Part shown: one piece after another, positions 1 through 7,158 of the stretch
How positions within the stretch are numbered: the stretch's first letter is position 1
How the letters are laid out: every line of letters begins with the position of its first letter
Source of the DNA: an uncultured Acidiphilium sp.
GTDB taxonomy: Bacteria; Bacillota; Clostridia; Christensenellales; Borkfalkiaceae
Reading direction: 5' to 3'
DNA length: 36,409 nucleotides
Assembly: GCA_902495325.1 (NCBI GenBank)
Contig: CABUWK010000021.1
Coordinates: forward strand, 1 to 36,409
Made by a program: the position numbers and the translations under genes
Notes under the pieces: generated by a model
Told to the model about the DNA's origin: nothing
The model's database searches: none
Seen by the model: only the letters and a program-made list of their open reading frames with translations

Positions 1-19
1 GCGTTTTGGTTGCGGGCAA

Positions 20-125
20 GTCTGACGGCGGATTTTTAGGCTAAGACAAGGCACGCGAACGGGTTAATACTTAACGTATAAGCCGTGAGCGTAACGAAGT
101 ATTAGTCAAAAATACGCCGTCAGAC
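20..125. repeat. Palindromic (MITE-like) element
   Basis: Two 18-base arms, 20-37 and 108-125, are inverted copies of each other with one mismatch (gtctgacggcg, one variable base, attttt). A second inverted repeat is nested inside: taatactt at 65-72 and aagtatta at 97-104. The whole could fold into one long interrupted stem. No reading frame is convincing here. The form suggests a short non-autonomous mobile or dispersed palindromic element; its copy number cannot be judged from one window. Confidence 0.55.
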
Positions 126-168
126 CATGGTTCGTATTATTCTTGCCTGGCATACGATCGCCCGAAAC

Positions 169-201
169 AAAAAAATCCGCAAGCCGAAAAAGACTTGCGG
201 A
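169..201 (-). terminator. Rho-independent terminator
   Basis: Read on the minus strand, an 8-bp perfect stem (tccgcaag / cttgcgga at 176-183 and 194-201) with a 10-base loop is followed by seven T residues (A run at 169-175 on plus). A second perfect 8-bp hairpin (gccctgcc / ggcagggc, 206-213 and 224-231) sits just upstream. It would end minus-strand transcripts, possibly the one that starts at 783-811 and carries the small protein gene. Confidence 0.8.
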
Positions 202-523
202 AAATGCCCTGCCCGTATTCACCGGCAGGGCTTGAACGCCGTGCCGTGTTCTTTTGTGTGACGAACGCGAACGCCTGTTCCGGCGCCTCGTTGCCTTAAC
301 GGACAAAAGCTATATCGAAGCAACAAAGTTTTTTTGAGAAAGAAGCCCGATAATCACTTCCGCGTTCGTCGTTCGTTCCGCCGGTTGCAAGCAACAAGCG
401 GCAAAACGTAACCTTCCGCAAAATTTCCGACTAAATACTTCGATCTCCTTTGTTGACGAAATCAGTTTGCCCGTTTTCCCTTCGTTTATTCATCCCTTGC
501 AAAAGTTAGGCTAAGCCTATCTG
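202..523. other. Gene-free stretch before the small acidic protein
   Basis: I see no convincing coding region, tRNA or known RNA here. Open frames are short and of arginine-rich composition typical of shadows. The stretch lies between the small protein gene and a strong minus-strand terminator, so it is probably a long 3' untranslated region or an unrecognised minus-strand RNA. It contains small hairpins, including gttgcaagcaac near 390. Confidence 0.4.
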
Positions 524-706
524 TTAATTTTCCGGAAAAATATCGTCCTTCGTATCATCGTCAAAGTCACAATCGTTGTTCCACTCTGCACTCGTCGTGA
601 TAATGTCTTCCGGCGAGAACAGGATGATCTGTACCGACGCCTTTTCATACGGCAGACGCATGCGCCCGCCTTCTTCTGTTTCCGGATCCCTTCTTCCGTA
701 ATTCAT
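524..706 (-). CDS. Small acidic hypothetical protein (60 aa)
   Basis: This is a 60-residue protein with an acidic C-terminus. The core pattern is YEKASVQIILFSPEDIITTS followed by Asn/Asp-rich residues. It resembles the many short clostridial proteins of the type YEKPxxxxxxFxxEDVxTTS, whose function is not established. The start at 706 is chosen because GGGAGG lies seven bases upstream; an ATG two codons earlier almost overlaps that site. A SigA-like promoter at 783-811 serves it alone, and the yebC terminator separates it from the upstream operon. No signal peptide or membrane segment is visible. The motif resemblance is from memory, so the family assignment is tentative, but the promoter and ribosome site support a real gene. 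Confidence 0.65.
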   Translation of the reverse strand: MNYGRRDPETEEGGRMRLPYEKASVQIILFSPEDIITTSAEWNNDCDFDDDTKDDIFPEN

Positions 707-782
707 TTCCATTCCTCCCTGTAAGCCGGGCAGCGATCCGTAAAACCGACGTTTTCCGTAATTTGCCCCGCATTTCGTTTTC

Positions 783-811
783 ATTATATCACACGATCTG
801 CCTGTTTTCAA
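783..811 (-). promoter_or_regulatory. SigA-type promoter of the small protein
   Basis: On the minus strand TTGAAA (806-811) and TATAAT (783-788) are separated by exactly 17 bases. Transcription would start near 776, giving a leader of about 70 bases before the start at 706. Confidence 0.75.
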
Positions 812-871
812 GTTTTTTCGACCTTTTCCCCTATAAAAGCGAAAAATTTTTATATGATGCCCTGCCGACGA

Positions 872-901
872 CAAAAAAAACCGGCACTTTTGCAGTGCCG
901 G
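872..901 (-). terminator. Rho-independent terminator after yebC
   Basis: Minus-strand stem ccggcac / gtgccgg (881-887 and 895-901), 7-base loop, then eight T residues. It lies 7 bases past the yebC stop and closes the infC-rpmI-rplT-methyltransferase-yebC unit. Confidence 0.9.
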
Positions 902-908
902 GATAGTC

Positions 909-1649
909 TTATTCTTCTTCCTCTTCTTCGGGAAGGTCTACGTTATGATAAACGTCCTGAACATCGTCGTTGTCTTCGAAAGCGTCAAGCATTTTCGAGA
1001 AGGTTTCGAGCTGATGTTCGTCCAAAGTGACCTTGTCGTTGGGGATCATCATGAGTTCCGCCTCGAGGAAACGGAATTCTTTTTCTTCGAGATATTTTCT
1101 CACGGCGGAGAAATCACCGGGGGCGGTTCTGATCTCGAAAGAATCGTCGTTCGTAATCACGTCTTCCGCGCCCGCTTCTAGGGCGATCTCCATCATGGAA
1201 TCTTCATCCATATCCACCGTTCTTTCCACAACGATCACGCCGCAGTATTTGAACATATAGGAAACGGAGCCCGTAGAACCGAGATTGCCGCCGAATTTGT
1301 CGAAAATATGGCGGACGTCTCCGCCCGTTCTGTTTTTATTGTCCGTAAGCGCAGTCACGATCACCGCGCTTCCGCCCACGCCGTATCCTTCGTAAGTAAG
1401 GTTTTCGTAGTTTACGCCGTTAAGCTCGCCCGCCGCCTTTGCGATACTTCTCTTGATATTGTCGTTCGGCATGTTGGCGGCTTTCGCTTTTGCGATAACG
1501 TCGGCAAGTTTGCTGTTGGTATACGGATCGGGGTTACCCTTTGCGGCAACGGCAAGTTCACGCCCGATTTTGGTGAAAACTTTTCCTCTCACCGCATCCG
1601 TTTTCGCTTTCTTATTTTTGATATTCGCCCATTTGCTGTGTCCTGACAT
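909..1649 (-). CDS. yebC: YebC/TACO1 family protein
   Basis: The protein has 246 residues, the usual length for this family. The N-terminus MSGHSKWANIKNKKAKTD is diagnostic, followed by GKVFTKIGRELAVAAK, the NMPNDNIKRSI block and EGYGVGGSAVIVTALTDNKNR. It ends in a run of glutamates. Members were long annotated as transcriptional regulators (PmpR); recent work on the family supports a role in translation, helping ribosomes through difficult peptide sequences. The gene is last in the translation operon with infC, rpmI, rplT and an RNA methyltransferase, which fits a ribosome-linked role. AAGGAG precedes the ATG by about 11 bases. Family assignment is very secure; the precise role is from family knowledge. 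Confidence 0.96.
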   Translation of the reverse strand: MSGHSKWANIKNKKAKTDAVRGKVFTKIGRELAVAAKGNPDPYTNSKLADVIAKAKAANMPNDNIKRSIAKAAGELNGVNYENLTYEGYGVGGSAVIVTALTDNKNRTGGDVRHIFDKFGGNLGSTGSVSYMFKYCGVIVVERTVDMDEDSMMEIALEAGAEDVITNDDSFEIRTAPGDFSAVRKYLEEKEFRFLEAELMMIPNDKVTLDEHQLETFSKMLDAFEDNDDVQDVYHNVDLPEEEEEE

Positions 1650-1692
1650 AGAAATCTTTTCTCCTTTTTGTTGTTTTCGTTCAACCGCCGCC

Positions 1693-2460
1693 TTATTCCA
1701 CCCCGCCGGTCAAAGGAAGCCCCTTCCCCGCCGTAAGCTCGTATAACATAACGGCAAGCGAAACGCCCGCATTCAGGCTTTCCGAATGTGCAGACATCGG
1801 GATCTTTACCGTATATGCCGCCGCGGCGCGCACTTCGTCACTCACTCCGTTCGCCTCGTTTCCGATCACAAGACAGAATTTTTCGGGCGGACGGAAGGAG
1901 AATACGTTCTCTCCTTTCATGTCCGCAACGATCATCGGGAACCCTTCAAGCATTTTCAGCGTTTCGGCTTTTGTTTTTCTGCGAAGCTTCGCAAAGAAAA
2001 TGCCGCTCATCGACGCTCTTACCGCCTTGGGGGAATAGGGATCGGCACAGTTCACGAGGAAAATGTCTTCCGCACCGGCGGCGACGCACGTTCTTAAAAT
2101 CGTGCCGACGTTCCCGGGGTCGGAAACGCCGTCAAGCAGAACGCACGGTTTTTCGGGCAATTCGTCCGCGGCGTCATCCTCGCGGATCAGCGCGAGGATC
2201 CCCTGCGGGGTCGTTTCGTCCGAAACGTAAGCGAAAACGTCATCCGATAAAATCACCGCACGCTCGTCCGTTTCCGAGATCCCGGCTTTTTTCGCGCCTT
2301 CTTCGGTCGCGGCGATCAGTTCGATCTTTTTTCCCGCAGCCTTTGCTTCCGCCACCATTTTGAATCCCTCCGCATAATAAAGCCCCGTTTCGTCGCGGTA
2401 CTTTTTCTGCTTTAAAGAGGCGATCAGTTTTACCGTTTTGTTGGTTTTAGACGTTATCAT
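1693..2460 (-). CDS. TrmH/SpoU-family RNA 2'-O-methyltransferase
   Basis: This 255-residue protein has an N-terminal substrate-binding part (about 1-95; KYRDETGLYYAEGFKMV) and a C-terminal SPOUT domain. All three SpoU motifs are visible: DPGNVGTILRTC (N and R), LVIGNEANGVSDE, and IPMSAHSESLNAGVSLAVML. It should transfer methyl from SAM to a ribose 2'-OH, most likely in 23S rRNA as in RlmB/TsnR-like relatives; the exact nucleotide cannot be told. It follows rplT by 90 bases, an arrangement common in Clostridia. No strong Shine-Dalgarno sequence is seen before the ATG, so translation may be weak. Confidence 0.9.
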   Translation of the reverse strand: MITSKTNKTVKLIASLKQKKYRDETGLYYAEGFKMVAEAKAAGKKIELIAATEEGAKKAGISETDERAVILSDDVFAYVSDETTPQGILALIREDDAADELPEKPCVLLDGVSDPGNVGTILRTCVAAGAEDIFLVNCADPYSPKAVRASMSGIFFAKLRRKTKAETLKMLEGFPMIVADMKGENVFSFRPPEKFCLVIGNEANGVSDEVRAAAAYTVKIPMSAHSESLNAGVSLAVMLYELTAGKGLPLTGGVE

Positions 2461-2550
2461 TTCTGCGCTTAAACGAAAAAGAGCCGTAGCCCTTTCCGTA
2501 TCGCGGCGGATCTGCCGTAATACCGAAAGCGTTACAGCTCATACGGTAAT

Positions 2551-2904
2551 TCAGTTGAGTTGCGCTTTCGCGGTTTCGGTAAGAGCGGTAAACCCTGCGG
2601 CGTCGTTCACAGCCATGTCGGCAAGAACTTTTCTGTTCAGGTTGATGCCCGCAAGTTTCAAGCCGTGCATAAACGTGCTGTAAGACATACCGTTCAGTCT
2701 GCAAGCCGCGTTGATTCTCGCGATCCACAGTTTGCGGAAATCTCTCTTCTTCGCCTTTCTTCCTACATACGCATAGGAAAGAGACTTCATTACGGCTTGT
2801 CTCGCAACTCTGTAAAGTTTGCTCTTCGAACCGAAATAACCTTTGGAAAGTTTTAAAATTTTTCTACGCTTTTTAACAGCGTTAACTCCTCTTTTAATAC
2901 GCAT
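2551..2904 (-). CDS. rplT: 50S ribosomal protein L20
   Basis: This 117-residue basic protein matches L20 over its full length: MRIKRGVNAVKKRRKILKLS, GYFGSKSKLYRVARQAV and RDFRKLWIARINAA are all hallmark segments. L20 binds 23S rRNA and is needed early in 50S assembly. In Bacillota it also represses its own operon by binding the infC leader RNA, which fits the leader upstream of infC here. It lies 18 bases past rpmI with AAGGAG upstream of the ATG. Confidence 0.98.
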   Translation of the reverse strand: MRIKRGVNAVKKRRKILKLSKGYFGSKSKLYRVARQAVMKSLSYAYVGRKAKKRDFRKLWIARINAACRLNGMSYSTFMHGLKLAGINLNRKVLADMAVNDAAGFTALTETAKAQLN

Positions 2905-2922
2905 AGTCTCTTTTCTCCTTTA

Positions 2923-3123
2923 TTACTTTTTGTAAGGAATAAGGGTCTTAACCGTCTTTTCCTGCGTTGCGGAAACGTAAGTTCCCGTTCTCAATCTTCT
3001 CTTTCTCTTCGTCGATTTTTTGCTAAGGATATGGCTCTTGTTCTGGCTGTATCTCTTAACCTTACCGGTACCGGTCAGCTTAAAACGCTTTTTTGCACCG
3101 CTGTGCGATTTCATTTTGGGCAT
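2923..3123 (-). CDS. rpmI: 50S ribosomal protein L35
   Basis: The protein has 66 residues and the signature MPKMKSHSGAKKRFKLTGTG followed by lysine/arginine-rich KVKRYSQNKSHILSKKSTKRKRRLR-type sequence. It is a structural protein of the large ribosomal subunit. It lies between infC and rplT, its universal location. A strong GGAGGAG is six bases from the ATG. Confidence 0.98.
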   Translation of the reverse strand: MPKMKSHSGAKKRFKLTGTGKVKRYSQNKSHILSKKSTKRKRRLRTGTYVSATQEKTVKTLIPYKK

Positions 3124-3152
3124 AATATTCTCCTCCGAATTTATTTATGTGT

Positions 3153-3671
3153 TCACGCATTGGATTTCGAGGGGGCAAGGATCATAAGAATGTTCCTGCC
3201 CTCCAGCAAAGGACGCTTTTCCATTACCGCAACGGGACCGACCGTTTCGAAGAAACGATTCATAACGTCTACCCCGAGTGCCGAATGGGCGTTCTGTCTG
3301 CCTCTCATCTTGATTGAAACCTTGATTTTGTTGCCGCTTGCAAGAAATTTCTGCGCCTGCTTTGCCTTGACGTTGAGGTCGCCCACGTCAATGGTCATGG
3401 AAAGCCAGATTTCTTTCAGTTCCACGGTCTTCTGATTCTTTTTCGCTTCTTTCTGTTTTTTCAACGTTTCGAAACGATATTTGCCGTAATCCATGATCTT
3501 ACAGACGGGCGGCGTCGCCTGTGCGGCGATCTTCACCAGGTCGAGGTTTGCTTCTTCCGCAAGCCTTTTCGCTTCCTGTCCGCTGACAATGCCGAGTTGC
3601 GCGCCGTCTGCGCCGATCAAACGTACTTCCCGATCTCTGATGTCTTCGTTGATCTGAATCTGCTCTTTAAT
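3153..3671 (-). CDS. infC: Translation initiation factor IF-3 (AUU start)
   Basis: IF-3 N- and C-domains are both present: QINEDIRDREVRLIGADGAQ opens the N-domain, then VCKIMDYGKYRFE, the basic linker KKQKEAKKNQK, KEIWLSMTIDVGDLNVKAKQ and the C-terminal KRPLLEGRNILMILAP. No ATG, GTG or TTG lies at a sensible place. The frame extends upstream to 3770, but that part overlaps the leader terminator. Two in-frame ATT codons have upstream purine-rich sites: 3671 (ggaagg, nine bases) and 3698 (gggag, seven bases). I chose 3671 (172 aa) because the N-terminus then matches usual IF-3 length; 3698 (181 aa) is possible. AUU starts are typical of infC and let IF-3 limit its own synthesis. Confidence 0.95.
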   Translation of the reverse strand: MKEQIQINEDIRDREVRLIGADGAQLGIVSGQEAKRLAEEANLDLVKIAAQATPPVCKIMDYGKYRFETLKKQKEAKKNQKTVELKEIWLSMTIDVGDLNVKAKQAQKFLASGNKIKVSIKMRGRQNAHSALGVDVMNRFFETVGPVAVMEKRPLLEGRNILMILAPSKSNA

Positions 3672-3895
3672 GGTCGTATACCTTCCCGATTTATAAATTA
3701 ATTCTCTCCCGCCCTGCGTTTTTGAAAACGCTTTCCCGAGGCGGAATCCGGGTTTTGTTTTTACGAACAAAAAAACGGGTTACCGCAAAAGTACCCGTAA
3801 CAAATTTCCCGTTATAAAACAAACGGAAAAGGAATCAACGTTATTCTGCCGCTTCGATCATTCTTACGGCGAGAAGGGTATCTTCTGCTTCAGCT
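3672..3895 (-). promoter_or_regulatory. infC leader with attenuator (L20-leader-like)
   Basis: A leader of about 200 bases precedes infC. It holds an intrinsic terminator: stem acgggt / acccgt (3775-3780, 3793-3798) followed on the minus strand by seven T residues (3768-3774). An upstream aacggg near 3811-3806 could compete for the cccgtt arm and act as an antiterminator half. Position and gene order match the L20 leader of Bacillota, where L20 promotes termination. The match to that RNA family is inferred from position and the terminator, not from a covariance search. Confidence 0.6.
3767..3798 (-). terminator. Leader terminator before infC
   Basis: Six-base-pair stem with a 12-base loop followed by a T run on the minus strand. 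It lies between the promoter (3901-3930) and the infC start, so it must be an attenuator and not an operon end. Confidence 0.7.
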
Positions 3896-3900
3896 TACTT

Positions 3901-3930
3901 ATTATAACACTTTCCTTTTCCGTTTGTCAA
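3901..3930 (-). promoter_or_regulatory. SigA-type promoter of the infC operon
   Basis: A perfect TTGACA (3925-3930) and a perfect TATAAT (3901-3906), spacer 18 bases, on the minus strand. The predicted transcription start is near 3895. It begins only 30 bases downstream of the serpin stop codon. Confidence 0.85.
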
Positions 3931-3960
3931 ACGTTTTTCATAAGTTTTTCGCTTGCGTTT

Positions 3961-5205
3961 TTACAGATTCGTTACGATGCCGAGGAAAAGGGGCAACCCC
4001 GTGGCGTTATCCGTAATTCCGAACAAAAACGGACGATCGAGAACGATTTTTATCTTTTCTTCCGGCGCGGCGGATTCGCACTTGCCGCCACCGATCGTGA
4101 TCGCCGCCGCTTTCGTGCCGTTGCGGTTTACGTCGATCTTCGTTTTCTGCAAAACGAAATCGAGATATAAATTTCCGCCCGAACACTTTCCCATTGCCCC
4201 GAATTCCGCATCCGGCAGAAATGCTTTTTTCAAGCCCGCCGCCGACAGAACGTTCTTTAACTGTCGGGAATCGCCGAAGGAAAACTCGGGGATCCCCGCC
4301 GATACCGGGCGGCTTGTGCGGTTTCTGAAAACCGAAAGGTATTTTTCGCCGTCGAGCGACTGCGCGAAATCGAAAACGTCCGTTCCCTCGCGGGGCAGAA
4401 CGCCGAGGAAGGAATAGGCATCGCCGAGATAACTTTTCAGGAATCCGTCCGCATTGCCGAAATCGAGATATGCCGTTTCTTCCGAGTACATCATCTGTAC
4501 GGAAGAGGTATTTCCGTTATAACCGGTAAAAGATCTCGCTAAAACGTCGGACTTTTCGTACTTGTTTTTCCATTTCGCATCGAACAGAAGAGCGTTGATC
4601 AGATAGATAACCTGATCGCCGTCGATGCGTTCGAGGGCGTTGTCGATCATGCCGTCCGTCTTGTTTTTGCACCAGTTGTTGATATCTTTCAGCGTTTTCG
4701 CATCGAAAGCGGACTCGTAAACCTCGGCATTATAATATCCTTTCACCGTCTTCAGAAAAGACTCTTCCGCCTCGACGTTTCCCTTTCTCAGCCAGACGGA
4801 ATCTCCGATTTTCACTTCTTTTCCGCTTTCCGAGATCGTCTTCGCGATCGCGGCGTTCACGTCCTCCGTTTTCGCTCCGAGCAGGGTTTCGAACTCCGCT
4901 TTCGTCTGCCCTTCCGCGCCGTTTGCGATCATGCCGAGGCATGCCGCCGCCGAAAAGGGAGAGATCATCGTGTTTTTTGCGCCGCTCTCCTTCACCGCGC
5001 CGTTTAACAGGGTAAAACCGAAATCGCTCAGCCCCTCATAAACGCCGTCCTCAACGGACGCGTCCGAAGTTTCCTTCATAAAAGAGAAACCCTTTGTCAA
5101 TTCCGTCGCCCCGATCTTTTTCGGCACGTAACATGCCGTAAGTCCTGCCGTAAACATTGCGCACGCCAGAGCCGTGCCCGCCGCCCTCAAAAATTTCCGA
5201 TTCAT
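3961..5205 (-). CDS. Lipoprotein serpin (protease inhibitor)
   Basis: This 414-residue protein is a full-length serpin. A signal peptide with lipobox LTAC (Cys25) predicts lipid anchoring outside the membrane. Serpin landmarks include NTMISPFSAAACLGMIANGA, the strand 3A stretch IYLINALLFDAKWKNKY and the C-terminal PFLFGITDNATGLPLFLGIV. The hinge before the reactive loop reads NGTKAAAIT, keeping the small residues needed for loop insertion, so inhibition by the suicide mechanism is plausible. Counting from the hinge Gly as P15 puts P1-P1' at Glu-Ser, with a Cys at P2, an unusual loop. The gene overlaps the upstream anti-sigma-like gene by 4 bp (ATGA), so it is translationally coupled to a sigma/anti-sigma pair. 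Target protease unknown. Confidence 0.93.
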   Translation of the reverse strand: MNRKFLRAAGTALACAMFTAGLTACYVPKKIGATELTKGFSFMKETSDASVEDGVYEGLSDFGFTLLNGAVKESGAKNTMISPFSAAACLGMIANGAEGQTKAEFETLLGAKTEDVNAAIAKTISESGKEVKIGDSVWLRKGNVEAEESFLKTVKGYYNAEVYESAFDAKTLKDINNWCKNKTDGMIDNALERIDGDQVIYLINALLFDAKWKNKYEKSDVLARSFTGYNGNTSSVQMMYSEETAYLDFGNADGFLKSYLGDAYSFLGVLPREGTDVFDFAQSLDGEKYLSVFRNRTSRPVSAGIPEFSFGDSRQLKNVLSAAGLKKAFLPDAEFGAMGKCSGGNLYLDFVLQKTKIDVNRNGTKAAAITIGGGKCESAAPEEKIKIVLDRPFLFGITDNATGLPLFLGIVTNL

Positions 5206-6425
5206 ATTTTGTCCTCCCGATATTTCAGAATTTTTCTTCCGTCCGCGATCAGGTTTCCGTTTTCCGCGTCGATATATCCCCTGAAAACAACGGCGATTTT
5301 ATCGCCGGCTTTCAGATCTCCCGCCGCGACGTACCGCGCGAAAGCGGAATTTCCGACCGACACCCTAAACGCAAGCGCCTCGTAACCGTAAACGCAGAAA
5401 GGTCCGTCGTTTATCACAAAGTACCCTTCGCCGATTTCCGTAATTTCGCCCCATGCCTTGAACTCGTAGGGCTCCGCCGATACCGAAACGGAATGACCGG
5501 AGACATAATCGATCGCTTCCGCCGCCTTGTCTTTTCCGATTTCATATACAAACCGCGTTCCGAAAAGATCGACCGAAAGCGTGCCGTTTGCGGATACGAC
5601 GATCTCTCGTTTGTAAATTCCGATCGCTTCGGACGAAACGATAAAAGATACGCCGTCCGCGGGGAGACCGGTTTCCCGGCAAAGAGTCGCGTTTCCGAAC
5701 CCTTTTAAAAGAGCAACGCATTCCGCAACGTTCTGCAAAGCCGCCTCGCGCGTTCCCGTCGCACTTGATTTCACCGCGATGCGGGAAAACGAAAGCGTGC
5801 TTTCGAAACCGTAAGCCTCCCACAGCTCACCGAACGTATCGGGGGCAACCTCGGGATCGTTCGCATACAGGTAAAACTCCTCTTCCGCCTTCACGGCGAT
5901 CGTTCTGCCGGGAGCGATTCCTTTTACGGCATAAGCGGGGAAACTTCCGTCCGGTAAAGTCACGACGCCGATCTCCTCGCCGATCAGCTCTTCTTTCGCA
6001 TACTCTCCGCGCGCGGAATAGGTCGTTCCGTTCAGCGTGACCGTTCCGTATTTTTCGGAAAAGATCTTCGTTTCGGGAACGATCTCCGCAAAAAAACCGT
6101 CCGCGACCCTCGCCGTATAATTCCGAAAGATCCCACCCACGTTGCTCAAGGCTTTTGCTTCCCCGTAATTCGGTCCCGCATGCTGTCCTTTGGTTCCGCC
6201 GACGATCACTGCCGCCGCGACGGCATATCCTGCCGAAAAAGTTACCGCGACCGCCGCCGCAACGGCGGCGATCCTCGTAAAAACTTTCCTCTTTCTCCCG
6301 CGGGAGCTCTCCTTTCCGATTATTTTTTCTTTTTCCTTTGCTCCGACTGTGCCGGAGCGTAACGCCCCTTCGATCAGGTCGTCGTCCAGACGCCCGATCG
6401 CATCGGCAATGCGACACGTTTTCAT
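5202..6425 (-). CDS. Membrane anti-sigma-factor-like protein
   Basis: This is a 407-residue single-pass membrane protein. The N-terminal cytoplasmic part (1-48) has ADAIGRLDDDLIEGA, a pattern recurring in proteins encoded after ECF sigma genes in Clostridia, then a basic stretch (SRGRKRK). One transmembrane helix spans about 51-75, and a large outer domain of about 330 residues follows. The outer part resembles no catalytic family I know; its C-terminal third (GEITEIGEGYFVINDG, AGDKIAVVFRG) looks like a small OB-like beta domain. It overlaps the sigma gene upstream and the serpin gene downstream by 4 bp each. The anti-sigma role is inferred from gene order and topology; no known anti-sigma zinc motif is seen. 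Confidence 0.7.
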   Translation of the reverse strand: MKTCRIADAIGRLDDDLIEGALRSGTVGAKEKEKIIGKESSRGRKRKVFTRIAAVAAAVAVTFSAGYAVAAAVIVGGTKGQHAGPNYGEAKALSNVGGIFRNYTARVADGFFAEIVPETKIFSEKYGTVTLNGTTYSARGEYAKEELIGEEIGVVTLPDGSFPAYAVKGIAPGRTIAVKAEEEFYLYANDPEVAPDTFGELWEAYGFESTLSFSRIAVKSSATGTREAALQNVAECVALLKGFGNATLCRETGLPADGVSFIVSSEAIGIYKREIVVSANGTLSVDLFGTRFVYEIGKDKAAEAIDYVSGHSVSVSAEPYEFKAWGEITEIGEGYFVINDGPFCVYGYEALAFRVSVGNSAFARYVAAGDLKAGDKIAVVFRGYIDAENGNLIADGRKILKYREDKI

Positions 6426-6982
6426 ATCTCTGCACCCTCCCGGATCAAGTATTCTTTCAGCCTTTGTCTGGCATGATACAGCACGTTTTTCACTTTGCTT
6501 CCGGTAAACGAATACCTTTCCGCAATTTCACTCACGCTTTCGAAAAAGAAATATCTGCGGATAAAAATATTACGTACGTCTTCTTTCTGCAAACGAAGGA
6601 AATCGTTGATCTTCTCCGCGATCTCTCCGTCTGACGAAAATCTTTCCGACTCTTTATCCGAAAGAACGGTTTCGAGTTCGGATAAAGGGATCTCCGCCGC
6701 GCATCTCTTTTTCCGTTTCAGAAAAGCGACCTTTTTCAAAGCCGTATTCCGCGTGAGCCTGCACAGGAACGCCGCCAGGGAATCGGGTTTTGCCGGCGGA
6801 ATCGCGTTCCACACGGCGCAGAGGGAATCGTTGTAACACTCTTCCGCGTCGCGCGGGTCTTTCAGAATATTCCGCGAGATCTTTTTCATAAGACCTCCGT
6901 ATTTCCCGCCCGTTTCTTCGATCGCTTTTTCGTTCCGCATATAGAACAGACCGACGATTTCGTTATCTTCCGTGCCGATCAC
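6422..6982 (-). CDS. ECF-type RNA polymerase sigma factor
   Basis: This 186-residue sigma-70 family protein has region 2 at about 25-85 (RNILKDPRDAEECYNDSL, AVWNAIPP) and region 4 at about 125-180 (FIRRYFFFESVSEIAERYSF, then KVKNVLYHARQRLKEYL). Region 3 is missing, as in extracytoplasmic-function sigma factors. It should direct polymerase to a small regulon, probably including this operon. The frame opens with GTG at 6982, though the ribosome site is poor, so the true start could be slightly downstream. The 4-bp overlap with the membrane protein gene supports a sigma/anti-sigma pair. A possible self-recognised promoter lies at 7017-7049. Confidence 0.9.
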   Translation of the reverse strand: MIGTEDNEIVGLFYMRNEKAIEETGGKYGGLMKKISRNILKDPRDAEECYNDSLCAVWNAIPPAKPDSLAAFLCRLTRNTALKKVAFLKRKKRCAAEIPLSELETVLSDKESERFSSDGEIAEKINDFLRLQKEDVRNIFIRRYFFFESVSEIAERYSFTGSKVKNVLYHARQRLKEYLIREGAEI

Positions 6983-7016
6983 CTTCTCGCAGTTTTTTCC
7001 GAAAACGTTTTCACTT

Positions 7017-7049
7017 CTATAGTACTCTTTTTCCCCCGGACGGTCGCAA
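7017..7049 (-). promoter_or_regulatory. Possible ECF promoter of the sigma-serpin operon
   Basis: On the minus strand TTGCGACC (7042-7049) is followed at ECF-like spacing by TACTATAG (7017-7024), about 40 bases before the sigma start. It does not match the SigA consensus well. The -35 resembles the AAC/ACC-containing boxes of many ECF promoters. Autoregulation is an inference. Confidence 0.4.
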
Positions 7050-7052
7050 TTT

Positions 7053-7077
7053 CCGAAAAAATTTTTTTGTTTTTCGG
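7053..7077. repeat. Perfect 8-bp palindrome upstream of the sigma operon
   Basis: Arms ccgaaaaa (7053-7060) and tttttcgg (7070-7077) with a 9-base loop sit just upstream of the possible -35 box. There is no T run after it on either strand, so it is not a normal terminator. It could be an operator or a weak bidirectional end for the PrsA-like gene. Confidence 0.4.
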
Positions 7078-7158
7078 GAAAAAAGAAAAACGCACCCCGG
7101 ATCGGTTTTCTGCCGAAAAACTTTCCGTAAGTACGTTTTGTCTCTGTTGTTTCAAGGC

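Noticed and set aside
106..306. Minus-strand 66-codon frame near the left edge
   Set aside because: It has Arg-rich shadow composition, runs through the terminator at 169-201 and ends within the palindromic element.
3672..3770. Longer IF-3 starting at TTG 3770
   Set aside because: The start would lie in the T run of the leader terminator, and the extra residues do not match IF-3.
7053..7077. Terminator of the PrsA-like gene
   Set aside because: The stem is perfect but no T run follows on either strand. No clear terminator for that gene was found.
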